A stretch of 59,259 bases of DNA, from IMG/VR virus record IMGVR_UViG_3300045738_001587, positions 1 to 59,259 of that record; one strand, 5' to 3'. The notes beneath the pieces were generated by a model, which saw nothing but the letters and a program-made list of their open reading frames with translations, made no database searches and was not told the origin of the DNA. This document shows positions 1-6,740 of this stretch, in pieces. This stretch comes from a virus. The translations under genes and the position numbers were made by a program. Each line of letters starts with the position of its first letter. Position 1 is the first letter of the stretch.

Positions 1-2
1 GC

Positions 3-344
3 AGGTCGTCATATAGAGGTCTTTGCAAAGTGGTGAAAGGAGCAAAGAATTGCAAGTCTAGTGTTGTCTGTGATGCCTTGATTTTAGATGAACAAAGCCG
101 TAGCGATACTTATCCATATATAGAAGTCGAAGAAGAAAGTGCGACCATAGAACATGAAGCGTCGGTAAGTAAGATTGGAGAAGATCAATTGTTTTACCTA
201 ATGTCTCGCGGGATGACCGAAGGCGAAGCGTGTTCATTGATTGTGAGTGGCTTTGTTGAACCACTAACTAAGATTCTTCCAATGGAATATAGTATTGAAC
301 TGAATAAATTAATTGAGTTACAAATGGAGGGATCAGTGGGATAA
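3..344 (+). CDS. sufB: SufB, Fe-S cluster scaffold (C-terminal part)
   Basis: This is the C-terminal part of the SufB subunit of the SUF Fe-S assembly scaffold. The gene enters the window from the left, so the 5' end is missing. The reading frame that starts at base 3 is open to the edge and begins RSSYRGLCKV, matching the SufB core. Further on it has TYPYIEV, the family-typical EHEASVSKIGEDQLFY block, and the LEGSVG-like end QMEGSVG. The GTG at 30 is internal and not the true start. SufB normally works with SufC and SufD, neither of which is seen here. An A-type carrier at 34651-34974 could be a partner. The family call is sure; whether the complete phage gene is functional is unknown. Confidence 0.93.
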   Translation, partial: RSSYRGLCKVVKGAKNCKSSVVCDALILDEQSRSDTYPYIEVEEESATIEHEASVSKIGEDQLFYLMSRGMTEGEACSLIVSGFVEPLTKILPMEYSIELNKLIELQMEGSVG

Positions 345-779
345 ATGAGCCTACCACACATTTACACTCTTGGTGGTCGTAAACAAAACAATCCCAACGA
401 AAGAAACGATTGTACAGTAAGGGCTTTAGCTATCTCTACTAATACAGATTACAAAATTGCTCACGACTTTCTCAAAGAACGTGGTCGTAGGTGTAGAAAA
501 TCCTTTCGATTTCCTAAGAAGTGTTCTGATGATTGTGCATTAGGCTATGAGTTTATTTGGAAGCCCTTTACTTTTGTAAAAGGGAAAAAAAGAATGAGTC
601 CTGAGCGTTTCGCTATAGAGTTTTCTAAAGGTGTTTATATTTGTAAAACTGTGAAGCACGTTTATGCTGTAGTGAATGGAATCATCAATGATGCCTATAA
701 GGTTGATTGGTATGATGGTCGATGCGTTTATGGCTGTTGGAAAGTAGATGAGTCACCTTGCTTGGGAGAACGAACATGA
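345..779 (+). CDS. Putative papain-like fold protein
   Basis: A 144-residue phage protein that starts directly after the sufB stop. It has an early NDCTVRAL motif (about residues 21-28) and a later KHVYAVVNG segment (about 103-111) followed by Asp-containing strands. This Cys-early, His-late arrangement resembles papain-like cysteine peptidase or transglutaminase-type folds seen in many phage hypothetical proteins. The activity is inferred from motif layout alone and the substrate is unknown. The stop overlaps the next start by four bases, suggesting translational coupling. Confidence 0.5.
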   Translation: MSLPHIYTLGGRKQNNPNERNDCTVRALAISTNTDYKIAHDFLKERGRRCRKSFRFPKKCSDDCALGYEFIWKPFTFVKGKKRMSPERFAIEFSKGVYICKTVKHVYAVVNGIINDAYKVDWYDGRCVYGCWKVDESPCLGERT

Positions 780-979
780 ATGATAAAGAAAAAGCAGATA
801 AGTATGATGAATTGGTAGAGAAGTCTGGCAACGGTGATGATGTAATAGACATTGAAGGACAGAAGTGGCTCCGTATGCACCCTGAGATGGAGAAATGGGC
901 AGACATGAACAAAGATATGATTGAATGGATGACAGAAGCTACCAACAAACACAGAACCCCTCGTAGCGATTGTGGGTAA
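776..979 (+). CDS. Small acidic hypothetical protein
   Basis: A 67-residue, highly charged, probably helical protein with no motif I recognise. The ATG at 776 is preferred over the upstream TTG at 758 because a GGGAG ribosome site sits just upstream. It overlaps the previous stop by four bases and ends nine bases before tRNA-Glu. Confidence 0.55.
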   Translation: MNDKEKADKYDELVEKSGNGDDVIDIEGQKWLRMHPEMEKWADMNKDMIEWMTEATNKHRTPRSDCG

Positions 980-987
980 GTAAATGC

Positions 988-1059
988 GGCCTCATCGTCT
1001 AGTGGTTAGGACTCCAGCTTTTCACGCTGGCAACAGGGGTTCGACTCCCCTTGAGGTCA
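988..1059 (+). tRNA. tRNA-Glu (TTC)
   Basis: Full cloverleaf. The acceptor stem GGCCTCA pairs with TGAGGTC with one G-U. The anticodon stem CCAGC/GCTGG encloses loop TTTTCAC with anticodon TTC. The T arm is AGGGG-TTCGACT-CCCCT. The discriminator is A and no CCA is encoded. It lies in a short gap before the dCMP deaminase gene. Confidence 0.95.
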
Positions 1060-1080
1060 CTAATAATTATGGAGAAGCCA

Positions 1081-1518
1081 ATGAAAACAAGTGATATAAA
1101 TTGGGATATAAGGTTTTTGGAAATAGCAGAACTTGTGTCTCACTGGTCAAAAGACCCATCTACTCAGGTGGGTGCTGCTGTGATAGACCCCGATAGGCGT
1201 GTAGTTTCTTTGGGCTATAATGGCTTCCCAAAAGGCATTTGTGACGACGAGAGACTCAATAAACGCCAAACGAAATATAAGATAGTGGTACATGCTGAAT
1301 GTAACGCATTACTTTTTGCGGATAGGCCACTAACACAATGTACCATGTATACATTCCCCTTTATGCCCTGCCCAACTTGCGCTGGCCTCATTATTCAATC
1401 TGGAATAACTAGAGTTGTTACATACGAAAACAAGATTTGGCGGTGGCAAGAAGAATTTGATGTATCAAGGGCGATGTTTAAGGAGGCAGGCACTAAACTA
1501 GACGAACTCTTGTGTTAA
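1081..1518 (+). CDS. dCMP deaminase
   Basis: Deoxycytidylate deaminase, about 145 residues, converting dCMP to dUMP for dTTP synthesis. The zinc/catalytic motif HAECNA and the downstream PCPTCAGL motif (PCxxC) are both present, as is the N-terminal SKDPSTQVGA segment typical of the family. ATG 1081 is chosen because GGAG lies six bases upstream; in-frame codons further back run into tRNA-Glu. It fits with the ribonucleotide reductase, dUTPase and dNMP kinase genes elsewhere in the window. Confidence 0.93.
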   Translation: MKTSDINWDIRFLEIAELVSHWSKDPSTQVGAAVIDPDRRVVSLGYNGFPKGICDDERLNKRQTKYKIVVHAECNALLFADRPLTQCTMYTFPFMPCPTCAGLIIQSGITRVVTYENKIWRWQEEFDVSRAMFKEAGTKLDELLC

Positions 1519-1521
1519 GAC

Positions 1522-1594
1522 GGACTTGTAGCTCAGTGGTTAGAGCAGTCGTCTTATAAGCGACAGGTCGCTGGTTCAATTCCAGCCAAGTCTA
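1522..1594 (+). tRNA. tRNA-Ile (TAT)
   Basis: Full cloverleaf four bases after the deaminase stop. Acceptor GGACTTG pairs with CAAGTCT (one G-U). The anticodon loop CTTATAA gives anticodon TAT, reading ATA isoleucine codons. The T arm is GCTGG-TTCAATT-CCAGC. Discriminator is A, with no encoded CCA. ATA is very common in this window, so the tRNA probably supports phage codon use. Confidence 0.93.
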
Positions 1595-1595
1595 T

Positions 1596-1624
1596 TTGTA
1601 TCGTCCAATATACACCGATATGTA
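1596..1624 (+). promoter_or_regulatory. Putative promoter, copy 1 of a repeated element
   Basis: TTGTAT (1596-1601), a 17-base spacer, then TATGTA (1619-1624). The whole stretch from about 1593 to 1647 is closely similar to 5173-5227, including the spacer and the run to CATTTG just before the ribosome site. Its place upstream of 1657 and its repetition support a promoter. Confidence 0.6.
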
Positions 1625-1656
1625 CGAAAAAACCTGTATCCATTTGGAGAACTATT

Positions 1657-1893
1657 ATGGCAGATTTCTGCTTAGATTGTACAATTGAACTTTTTGGGAA
1701 AAATTATGCGGAAAAAAATGACTTTCGTGGTATAATAAGTAAGGAAGTTGTGGACGATGGGTATTTAGCTTCGGTGTTATGCGAGGGCTGCGGATTTATA
1801 ATGGTAGATAACCTCGGTAAAAGAATCTCCACGGCTGACGAATGGGTAGAAAATACTACCAACACAAAGATACCAAGACCAGACAACAATTAA
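1657..1893 (+). CDS. Small Cys-rich protein, possible zinc binder
   Basis: A 78-residue protein with two Cys pairs, CLDC near the N-terminus and CEGC near residue 43, spaced as in a zinc ribbon. No family recognised. The start follows a GGAG site at about 1646 and the repeated promoter-like element, so it may head a transcript that includes the isomerase gene at 1904. Confidence 0.6.
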   Translation: MADFCLDCTIELFGKNYAEKNDFRGIISKEVVDDGYLASVLCEGCGFIMVDNLGKRISTADEWVENTTNTKIPRPDNN

Positions 1894-1903
1894 GGAGTGT
1901 GCC

Positions 1904-2407
1904 GTGGGCTTACAATACAGACTAACATGCTGTGATAGAATTTACCTAAGCCGCGTACCCACCAACAGGATGCAAGCGTGTCCATACTGTGGAGAGAAAA
2001 ATCCAGTGACAGAAGAAGTGGACAAAGAAGATCATGTGTTTCCGGTAACATTCGGTCACTCTGGAGACAAGAAGCATGACGTTAGGCCGTGGGGTTCCTA
2101 CATCGTTCTATTGGATGAGCCAAGCGTTAAAGTCAAAAAGATAACAGTTAAACCAAAACAAAGACTAAGCCTACAGCTTCACACCAAAAGGGAAGAACTC
2201 TGGAAGATAATTTCTGGATTTGGGGTTATGCGTGTTGGTCACAGAGAATTTGATATAAAGGCTGGAGATCAAGTCGAAATCCATAATTACCAAGTCCACC
2301 GTGTAGAAAACTCAGGTGAAGAAAACCTGATTTTCATTGAGGTTCAAACTGGCGTATGTCAAGAAGATGATATTATCAGGATACAAGACGACTACGACAG
2401 AAGCTAG
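1904..2407 (+). CDS. Mannose-6-phosphate isomerase-like cupin with N-terminal zinc ribbon
   Basis: Residues about 60-160 form a cupin of the type II phosphomannose isomerase family (the C-terminal domain of ManC/AlgA-like proteins). It has RPWGSY, KPKQRLSLQLH, the EELW segment, GD at the barrel turn and VHRVENSG. It would interconvert fructose-6-P and mannose-6-P, or a related sugar phosphate. The first 35 residues carry TCC and CPYC Cys motifs resembling a zinc ribbon, an unusual addition. No GDP-mannose pyrophosphorylase domain is attached. GTG 1904 is supported by AAGGAG six bases upstream. It works logically with the phosphomannomutase at 5237 and GDP-fucose synthase at 55315. Confidence 0.82.
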   Translation: MGLQYRLTCCDRIYLSRVPTNRMQACPYCGEKNPVTEEVDKEDHVFPVTFGHSGDKKHDVRPWGSYIVLLDEPSVKVKKITVKPKQRLSLQLHTKREELWKIISGFGVMRVGHREFDIKAGDQVEIHNYQVHRVENSGEENLIFIEVQTGVCQEDDIIRIQDDYDRS

Positions 2408-2428
2408 TCAGATTAAAATGGAGACAAG

Positions 2429-2668
2429 ATGGTTGAATCAATAGAAGTATATGAGGTAGGCACGGAAGTAGTCTTATCAGATGGAGTCGATGCCAAAATT
2501 GTAACGGTTGCCATCCACGCTGGAAACATGGTTCAGTACGAGTGTTCTTGGTGGAGCAGCAAAACCAGAACTAGAGATTGGTTTACCGTAGAAGATTTCA
2601 AAGAAATCGGAAAAAAGGATAAACCGACTAAGATTGGCTTTCTGAGGACAACGAACAGTGAGCAATAA
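2429..2668 (+). CDS. Hypothetical phage protein
   Basis: A 79-residue protein with beta-rich composition (GTEVVLSDGVDAKIV) and a WW pair in the middle, compatible with a small barrel domain. No function recognised. It overlaps the following gene by 11 bases. Confidence 0.55.
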   Translation: MVESIEVYEVGTEVVLSDGVDAKIVTVAIHAGNMVQYECSWWSSKTRTRDWFTVEDFKEIGKKDKPTKIGFLRTTNSEQ

Positions 2669-2891
2669 ACCATTTTCAATTAAGTACGATTGGGATGACT
2701 TCGATGATACTTGGAAACTGACAGATTTCCAAAAATACCGCATACGCAGTCGGTTCAAGAGAGAGGTTGAAGAAACCATCCAAGGTATAATTGATGAATC
2801 CATTAGCGACAAGAGAAAGAGAAGGGCGGAGCTAAATTCACACAACGATCCAAAAGACCCTTTCAACTTAGACCTTGGTGGAGAAGGATAA
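2658..2891 (+). CDS. Hypothetical charged protein
   Basis: A 77-residue protein, rich in Asp, Lys and Arg and probably mostly helical. GTG start inside the previous gene; the stop TAA shares a base with the ATG of the next small gene (TAATG), typical of translational coupling. No motif recognised. Confidence 0.5.
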   Translation: MSNKPFSIKYDWDDFDDTWKLTDFQKYRIRSRFKREVEETIQGIIDESISDKRKRRAELNSHNDPKDPFNLDLGGEG

Positions 2892-3022
2892 TGAGTAATG
2901 GTTTTGAAAGATGGCTAGACAACCATAATCACAAAATGGAACTGATGAGAACTTTATTTGGGCTTATAGCTGCTTCAACCGGCATACTAATTTTTTTGAA
3001 GGTATTTAATTTTCTAGACTAA
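2891..3022 (+). CDS. Small single-TM protein (43 aa)
   Basis: A short frame with a charged N-terminal part and one hydrophobic segment (LFGLIAASTGILIFLKVF, about residues 22-39). Its start overlaps the previous stop as TAATG. The size and topology suggest a small phage membrane protein of unknown role. Confidence 0.5.
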   Translation: MSNGFERWLDNHNHKMELMRTLFGLIAASTGILIFLKVFNFLD

Positions 3023-3029
3023 AGGATAT

Positions 3030-3161
3030 ATGATGGACATTAAGGAACATTTTAGTAGAATGTTGGTAACACTTGGATGGGCTGCTACGGGTGGTGTTGT
3101 GCTTTATGGCATGTACGGCCTGTGTCGCCTGTGTCATATCACTTCGCTTATGGGCAGTTAG
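3030..3161 (+). CDS. Small single-TM protein (43 aa), end overlaps tRNA-Val
   Basis: AAGGA lies just before the ATG at 3030. The protein has a hydrophobic stretch around residues 12-30 (TLGWAATGGVVLYGMYG) and a Cys-rich tail. The last codons and the stop lie inside the tRNA-Val gene, so expression and tRNA processing may conflict. It could still be a chance frame. Confidence 0.4.
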   Translation: MMDIKEHFSRMLVTLGWAATGGVVLYGMYGLCRLCHITSLMGS

Positions 3162-3224
3162 CTCAGTTGGTAGAGCATCACGTTGACATCGTGGAGGTCA
3201 TTGGTTCAAGTCCAATACTGCCCA
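3152..3224 (+). tRNA. tRNA-Val (GAC)
   Basis: Full cloverleaf: acceptor GGGCAGT/ACTGCCC, anticodon loop TTGACAT with anticodon GAC (reads GTC/GTT), T arm ATTGG-TTCAAGT-CCAAT, discriminator A. No CCA encoded. Its 5' end overlaps the end of the small frame at 3030-3161. Confidence 0.95.
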
Positions 3225-3281
3225 CTTTGCTTGCATCAGTTTCACAGCTTTGTATTTTAAAGGGTTATAAATTAATATAAA

Positions 3282-3374
3282 ATGTGGTATAAACTTGTAT
3301 TAGCGTCGGCAATAATTTCTGTCATAATGGTCGGACTCCACTTTTTCCTAAAAAGAATTAGGGACGGGGGATAA
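3282..3374 (+). CDS. Small single-TM protein (30 aa)
   Basis: A 30-residue frame consisting of one hydrophobic helix (LVLASAIISVIMVGLHFFL) and a basic tail. No strong ribosome site lies at normal distance; AAAGGG is about 18 bases upstream. Plausible as one more small membrane protein in this cluster, but weakly supported. Confidence 0.3.
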   Translation: MWYKLVLASAIISVIMVGLHFFLKRIRDGG

Positions 3375-3414
3375 AAATTCAGTGGATAAAATAAAACCAA
3401 ATAAGGATAAAAAG

Positions 3415-3621
3415 ATGGATTGGATCAATATAACTAAATTTCTCATCATACTGGCGTTTTGCACTATATTTGTGTGGGACAGCATAGTAATGTTTTTTGC
3501 TAAGGATATGAACGCAACTATTAGTCTTTCAATTTACACTCTCTCCAGACAGCACCCAATTATCCCGTTTATGATAGGGACTTTGTGTGGCCATGTGTTC
3601 TGGCCCCTCATGCACAACTGA
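3415..3621 (+). CDS. Small membrane protein, two hydrophobic segments
   Basis: 68 residues with a first TM segment at about 6-25 (FLIILAFCTIFVW) and a second, weaker one near the C-terminus (PFMIGTLCGHVFWPL). The start at 3415 has AAGGA seven bases upstream; a GTG at 3382 would add eleven basic residues. The HPIIPF...GHVFW pattern recurs, as I recall, in phage hypothetical proteins. A holin-like role is possible by size only. Confidence 0.55.
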   Translation: MDWINITKFLIILAFCTIFVWDSIVMFFAKDMNATISLSIYTLSRQHPIIPFMIGTLCGHVFWPLMHN

Positions 3622-3633
3622 CAGGTCTGCTAA

Positions 3634-3834
3634 ATGGACAAACAAACAGAGCTTAAGATTTCCAGTTTAGAATATCAGATAAGAAAGACAGAAAGAGGAA
3701 TAAAGGTTTTGTTTGCACAAAAGGGTAACGCAGATGAAATTTTAAAGTATGGAGAAAAAAGAGAAAAGTTACAGGACGAGTTAGAGTTTTTAACAGGCGA
3801 AAGAGAGCCACGCATCCCGAATTGGCCTTTATAG
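3634..3834 (+). CDS. Small coiled-coil protein
   Basis: A 66-residue charged protein with heptad-like spacing (residues about 4-55), ending with a short Pro-containing tail. No family recognised. It overlaps an upstream in-frame ATG of the next gene, but that gene's preferred start at 3843 lies after this stop. Confidence 0.5.
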   Translation: MDKQTELKISSLEYQIRKTERGIKVLFAQKGNADEILKYGEKREKLQDELEFLTGEREPRIPNWPL

Positions 3835-3842
3835 GAGAAATT

Positions 3843-4286
3843 ATGAGTGAGTCATTAAAAACAATTGTAGTGGATTGCGATGGGGTTATCGCTGGGAAAT
3901 CGAATGGCGGTGACTATGCAAACGCTCCCCCTCTGACACATGGGATCAAGCAAGTAAATGAGCTATATGACATGGGATATGAAATAACCCTCTTTACCGC
4001 TAGATATGGTGACAGGGAAAAGGGCAACATCCATAAGCAGTACAGCCGTGGCTTTAAAGAGTGGACAGAGTGGTTGGAAAAGCATGGTGTCAAGTATCAC
4101 AACGCCTACATGGGTAAGCCAGCAGGAGTCCTCTACATCGACGACAAGGCCGCTAGGGTTACTGGTGACGATGAAGATGGGTGGAAAGCAGTCTGGAAAG
4201 AAGAGGAAGAATTGAAGGGCAAAGACAAGTACGGAAATCACTACACCGAAGAACAGCGCAGTTATTGGGATGGATTCATTGGATAG
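3843..4286 (+). CDS. HAD-superfamily phosphatase
   Basis: A 147-residue HAD-fold hydrolase. The nucleophile motif VVDCDGVIA (DxD) is near the N-terminus, motif II is in TLFTARYGD, and the acidic motif IV is in YIDDKA. It resembles short HAD phosphatases found in capsule and sugar gene sets, and may act on a sugar phosphate. The exact substrate is unknown. ATG 3843 has AGGAG five bases upstream; the in-frame ATG at 3822 lacks one. It is followed directly by UDP-glucose dehydrogenase. Confidence 0.75.
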   Translation: MSESLKTIVVDCDGVIAGKSNGGDYANAPPLTHGIKQVNELYDMGYEITLFTARYGDREKGNIHKQYSRGFKEWTEWLEKHGVKYHNAYMGKPAGVLYIDDKAARVTGDDEDGWKAVWKEEEELKGKDKYGNHYTEEQRSYWDGFIG

Positions 4287-4290
4287 CCCC

Positions 4291-5169
4291 ATGATTATTA
4301 AGAAAGTGGGAATCATAGGACAAGGCTTTGTGGGAACAGCCCTCAAGGAAGCGTTCTTACCCCACTACGAGACACTAACATACGACAAGTTTAGGGACGA
4401 CCTTTCTACACACAGTAGCATAGCAGGCGTTTCACGCGAATGTGATGCCATATTCGTCTGTGTTCCCACTCCTATGAGTCCCGATGGCAGTTGCGACACT
4501 TCTATAGTGGATACTGTCTGCGAAGAAATATCCAGCAGCGCAGGACGATTCTGTTCGGGAATCACCCACCCAACGTGGGAGGGAATTGATTTCTCTGCCA
4601 CCGAGAGAATAATCGTAATCAAATCCACCGTTCCACCTAGCTTCACACAACAAAAAAACCACTCATCGGAGGGTGAATTCGTATTTAATCCAGAATTCCT
4701 AATGGAAAGAAGCGCGACAGAGGACTTTAAAAATACAAACAGGGTTATACTAGGTGGGTCACAGAGAGCCACTTCGGTATTAAAACAATTTTACTTAAAA
4801 GTATTTCCCGACGCTGACATAACAGAGACAGACCCCACGACAGCAGAATTTGTTAAGTATATTACCAACAGCTTTTTAGCCGCAAAGGTGTCCATAGCAA
4901 ATGAATTTTCATTACTGTGTTCTGCTTTTGGGGTAGACTACAATGAGGTTATAGAATATGCTACCCTCGATGAGAGGCTCGGTAGATCACATTGGGCTGT
5001 TGGTTCGTCTAGTCCTGACGGAAAGTTGGGGTTCGGTGGAACCTGCTTTCCTAAAGATTTAAATGCTATCATCGCCGTAGCGGAGTCATTATCACTTTCT
5101 ATGGACACCCTCAAGGGGGCTTGGGAGACTAACCTTAGAGTCAGGCCAGAGAAAGATTGGGAGCAATAG
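4291..5169 (+). CDS. UDP-glucose 6-dehydrogenase (short phage form)
   Basis: Oxidises UDP-glucose to UDP-glucuronate with NAD. Visible features are the Rossmann motif GIIGQGFVG at the start, VCVPTP, IKSTVPP, NPEFLMER, the central helix SFLAAKVSIANE, and the catalytic Cys in GFGGTCFPKD near the C-terminus. At about 290 residues it lacks most of the C-terminal UDP-binding domain of the usual 390-450 residue enzymes. An in-frame ATG at 4270 would overlap the HAD gene. It likely feeds the glycosyltransferases in this genome. Confidence 0.9.
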   Translation: MIIKKVGIIGQGFVGTALKEAFLPHYETLTYDKFRDDLSTHSSIAGVSRECDAIFVCVPTPMSPDGSCDTSIVDTVCEEISSSAGRFCSGITHPTWEGIDFSATERIIVIKSTVPPSFTQQKNHSSEGEFVFNPEFLMERSATEDFKNTNRVILGGSQRATSVLKQFYLKVFPDADITETDPTTAEFVKYITNSFLAAKVSIANEFSLLCSAFGVDYNEVIEYATLDERLGRSHWAVGSSSPDGKLGFGGTCFPKDLNAIIAVAESLSLSMDTLKGAWETNLRVRPEKDWEQ

Positions 5170-5175
5170 ATTTAT

Positions 5176-5204
5176 TTGTACCTTCCAATATATCCCGATA
5201 TGTT
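5176..5204 (+). promoter_or_regulatory. Putative promoter, copy 2 of a repeated element
   Basis: TTGTAC (5176-5181), 17-base spacer, TATGTT (5199-5204). The element and about 25 following bases match the copy at 1596. It lies in the gap before the phosphomannomutase gene at 5237. Confidence 0.6.
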
Positions 5205-5236
5205 GGCAAAACTCGTATCCATTTGAAGTCTGACTT

Positions 5237-5968
5237 ATGAATTATTTATTCGATGTGGACGGAACTTTAACACCGCATAGACATCCTATGGACAAAGACT
5301 TCAGAAGGATGTTTGGAAAATGGGTAAGCGACCAGCAGCAAATTGGAGACAAGGTTTATCTGGTAACGGGTTCAGACAAGAAAAAGACCGTAGAGCAAAT
5401 AGGCTTGGCTCTATGGAGACATGTTAGTGGCTGCTACCAAAACTGCGGAAACCAACTTTATGTTCGGGGTAGACTAATAAAACAATCTCCTTGGAAAATA
5501 AGCGAGGAATTAAGATTAAGCATCATGGAGATTATTAGTAGTAGCCTATGGTATGGGGTTGCAGGAGAGAATATAAACGAGAGAGTTGGTATGATAAACA
5601 TATCAACCGTAGGCAGAGAATGTACAGCACTACAAAGGCTACAGTATTTAAATTGGGACAAAAAGAGCAGAGAGCGAGAGTCCATTATTAAAACAATATT
5701 ATCAAGCAACCCAGACTTAGACGCGACCATAGGCGGCGAGATAAGCATTGATATATACCCAAAGGGCAGAGATAAATCACAAGTTTTATTTGACATTCAG
5801 GGCGAAACATTTTTCTTTGGGGATAAGTGCGAGCTAGGCGGCAACGATTACACGGTAGCAAAACGATCAGATTTCTACTTTAATGTCTCGGGACATGAAG
5901 AAACAAGGTATTTGTTAGAGTCTTTTATTAATAGTAACAAAAACGGTGAGTCAAATGAACAGACTTAA
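5237..5968 (+). CDS. Phosphomannomutase, eukaryotic (HAD-IIB) type
   Basis: A 243-residue HAD-fold protein resembling PMM2/Sec53-type phosphomannomutases, which convert mannose-6-P to mannose-1-P. Motif I is FDVDGTLTPHR. A cap region follows, with the substrate-loop-like GGEISIDIYPKGRDKSQVL near residue 170 and the C-terminal FFGDKCELGGNDYTVAK. The GDK..GGND signature is characteristic of this family rather than the bacterial ManB family. The repeated promoter element lies upstream. It pairs with the isomerase-like cupin at 1904. Confidence 0.85.
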   Translation: MNYLFDVDGTLTPHRHPMDKDFRRMFGKWVSDQQQIGDKVYLVTGSDKKKTVEQIGLALWRHVSGCYQNCGNQLYVRGRLIKQSPWKISEELRLSIMEIISSSLWYGVAGENINERVGMINISTVGRECTALQRLQYLNWDKKSRERESIIKTILSSNPDLDATIGGEISIDIYPKGRDKSQVLFDIQGETFFFGDKCELGGNDYTVAKRSDFYFNVSGHEETRYLLESFINSNKNGESNEQT

Positions 5969-6506
5969 AGGCATGAGAACATATTTAGCAGGCGCTATGG
6001 ATCGTGTTGACGACGGAGGCAATGGATGGAGAGAAAAGATCACTCCTATGCTCAAGAAAATGGGTGTTGTGGTCATCAACCCATGTGATAAGCCAGCGGA
6101 TGTAGTGATTGAAGATAGCGAAACACGTTCAAATATAGAAAAGCTCAAGGTGTCTGGCGAATTTGAAAAGATAAGAAAGAACTATGGGGTAATAAGAACC
6201 CTTGACCTTCGGTGCGTAGACATCTCAGACTTTTTAATAGTAAGCATTGACTTAGACATACATGCTTGCGGGACGTATGAGGAAATCTCGGTGGCTAACA
6301 GTCAAAAGAAACCAGTATTAGTCTGGTGTCAGCAGGGCAAGGTGTCCGCACCGAACTGGCTATTCTTTATGCTCCCACATCAGCACATATTTGATTCTAT
6401 GGAGAACCTCATGGGCTACTTGGCATATGTAGATAGACACAAGACCAGTGTGGATCACTACAAGAGATGGTTCTTTTTCAACAAACAAAAAATGGAAATG
6501 ATTTGA
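5955..6506 (+). CDS. Nucleoside 2-deoxyribosyltransferase-like protein
   Basis: About 183 residues. The N-terminal TYLAGAMD and the later CGTYEEIS segment match the nucleoside 2-deoxyribosyltransferase-like fold common in large phages. The family swaps bases on deoxynucleosides or hydrolyses nucleotide glycosidic bonds; the actual substrate here is unknown. ATG 5955 lies inside the end of the previous gene, with GGTGAG upstream. The stop overlaps the next ATG as TGATG. Confidence 0.7.
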   Translation: MNRLKGMRTYLAGAMDRVDDGGNGWREKITPMLKKMGVVVINPCDKPADVVIEDSETRSNIEKLKVSGEFEKIRKNYGVIRTLDLRCVDISDFLIVSIDLDIHACGTYEEISVANSQKKPVLVWCQQGKVSAPNWLFFMLPHQHIFDSMENLMGYLAYVDRHKTSVDHYKRWFFFNKQKMEMI

Positions 6507-6667
6507 TGGCACTATATACAATTGGTATAACGATATTCCTTTACTGGATTACCTGCGTTTCGTGTATCAGAGGCAAGGACTACCCACACGCTATAATGTG
6601 GTTTGCATACGGGCTTGCCAACTTAGGTCTGCTGTGGTACGAATATAGAAAAGTTGTAAAATCTTGA
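6506..6667 (+). CDS. Small two-TM protein (53 aa)
   Basis: Two hydrophobic segments (YTIGITIFLYWITCV, and MWFAYGLANLGLLWY) separated by a short charged loop. The ATG at 6506 overlaps the previous stop (TGATG), preferred over an upstream TTG. Similar short proteins with an AYGLANLGLL-type helix occur, as I recall, in other phages; role unknown. Confidence 0.6.
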   Translation: MALYTIGITIFLYWITCVSCIRGKDYPHAIMWFAYGLANLGLLWYEYRKVVKS

Positions 6668-6675
6668 AATTTAAG

Positions 6676-6704
6676 CTGTACCGAAGCTCGTCACGCACTA
6701 TAAT
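6676..6704 (+). promoter_or_regulatory. Putative promoter
   Basis: CTGTAC (6676-6681), 17-base spacer, perfect TATAAT (6699-6704). The -35-like hexamer differs by one base from that at 5176. Placed in a 73-base gap before 6741. Confidence 0.6.
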
Positions 6705-6740
6705 ATAACAGACGCTAACCAAAATGGAGATCACAATACA

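Noticed and set aside
1-36. Frame 1 at the left edge (AGRHIEVFAKW then stop)
   Set aside because: It looks protein-like, but the SufB family matches frame 3 across the same bases and no frameshift is needed.
2477-2866. Minus-strand frame of 129 codons
   Set aside because: It lies wholly opposite two + strand genes with good starts, and has no ribosome site or motif.
4365-4772. Minus-strand frame of 135 codons
   Set aside because: It is the shadow of the UDP-glucose dehydrogenase gene, whose motifs are clear on the + strand.
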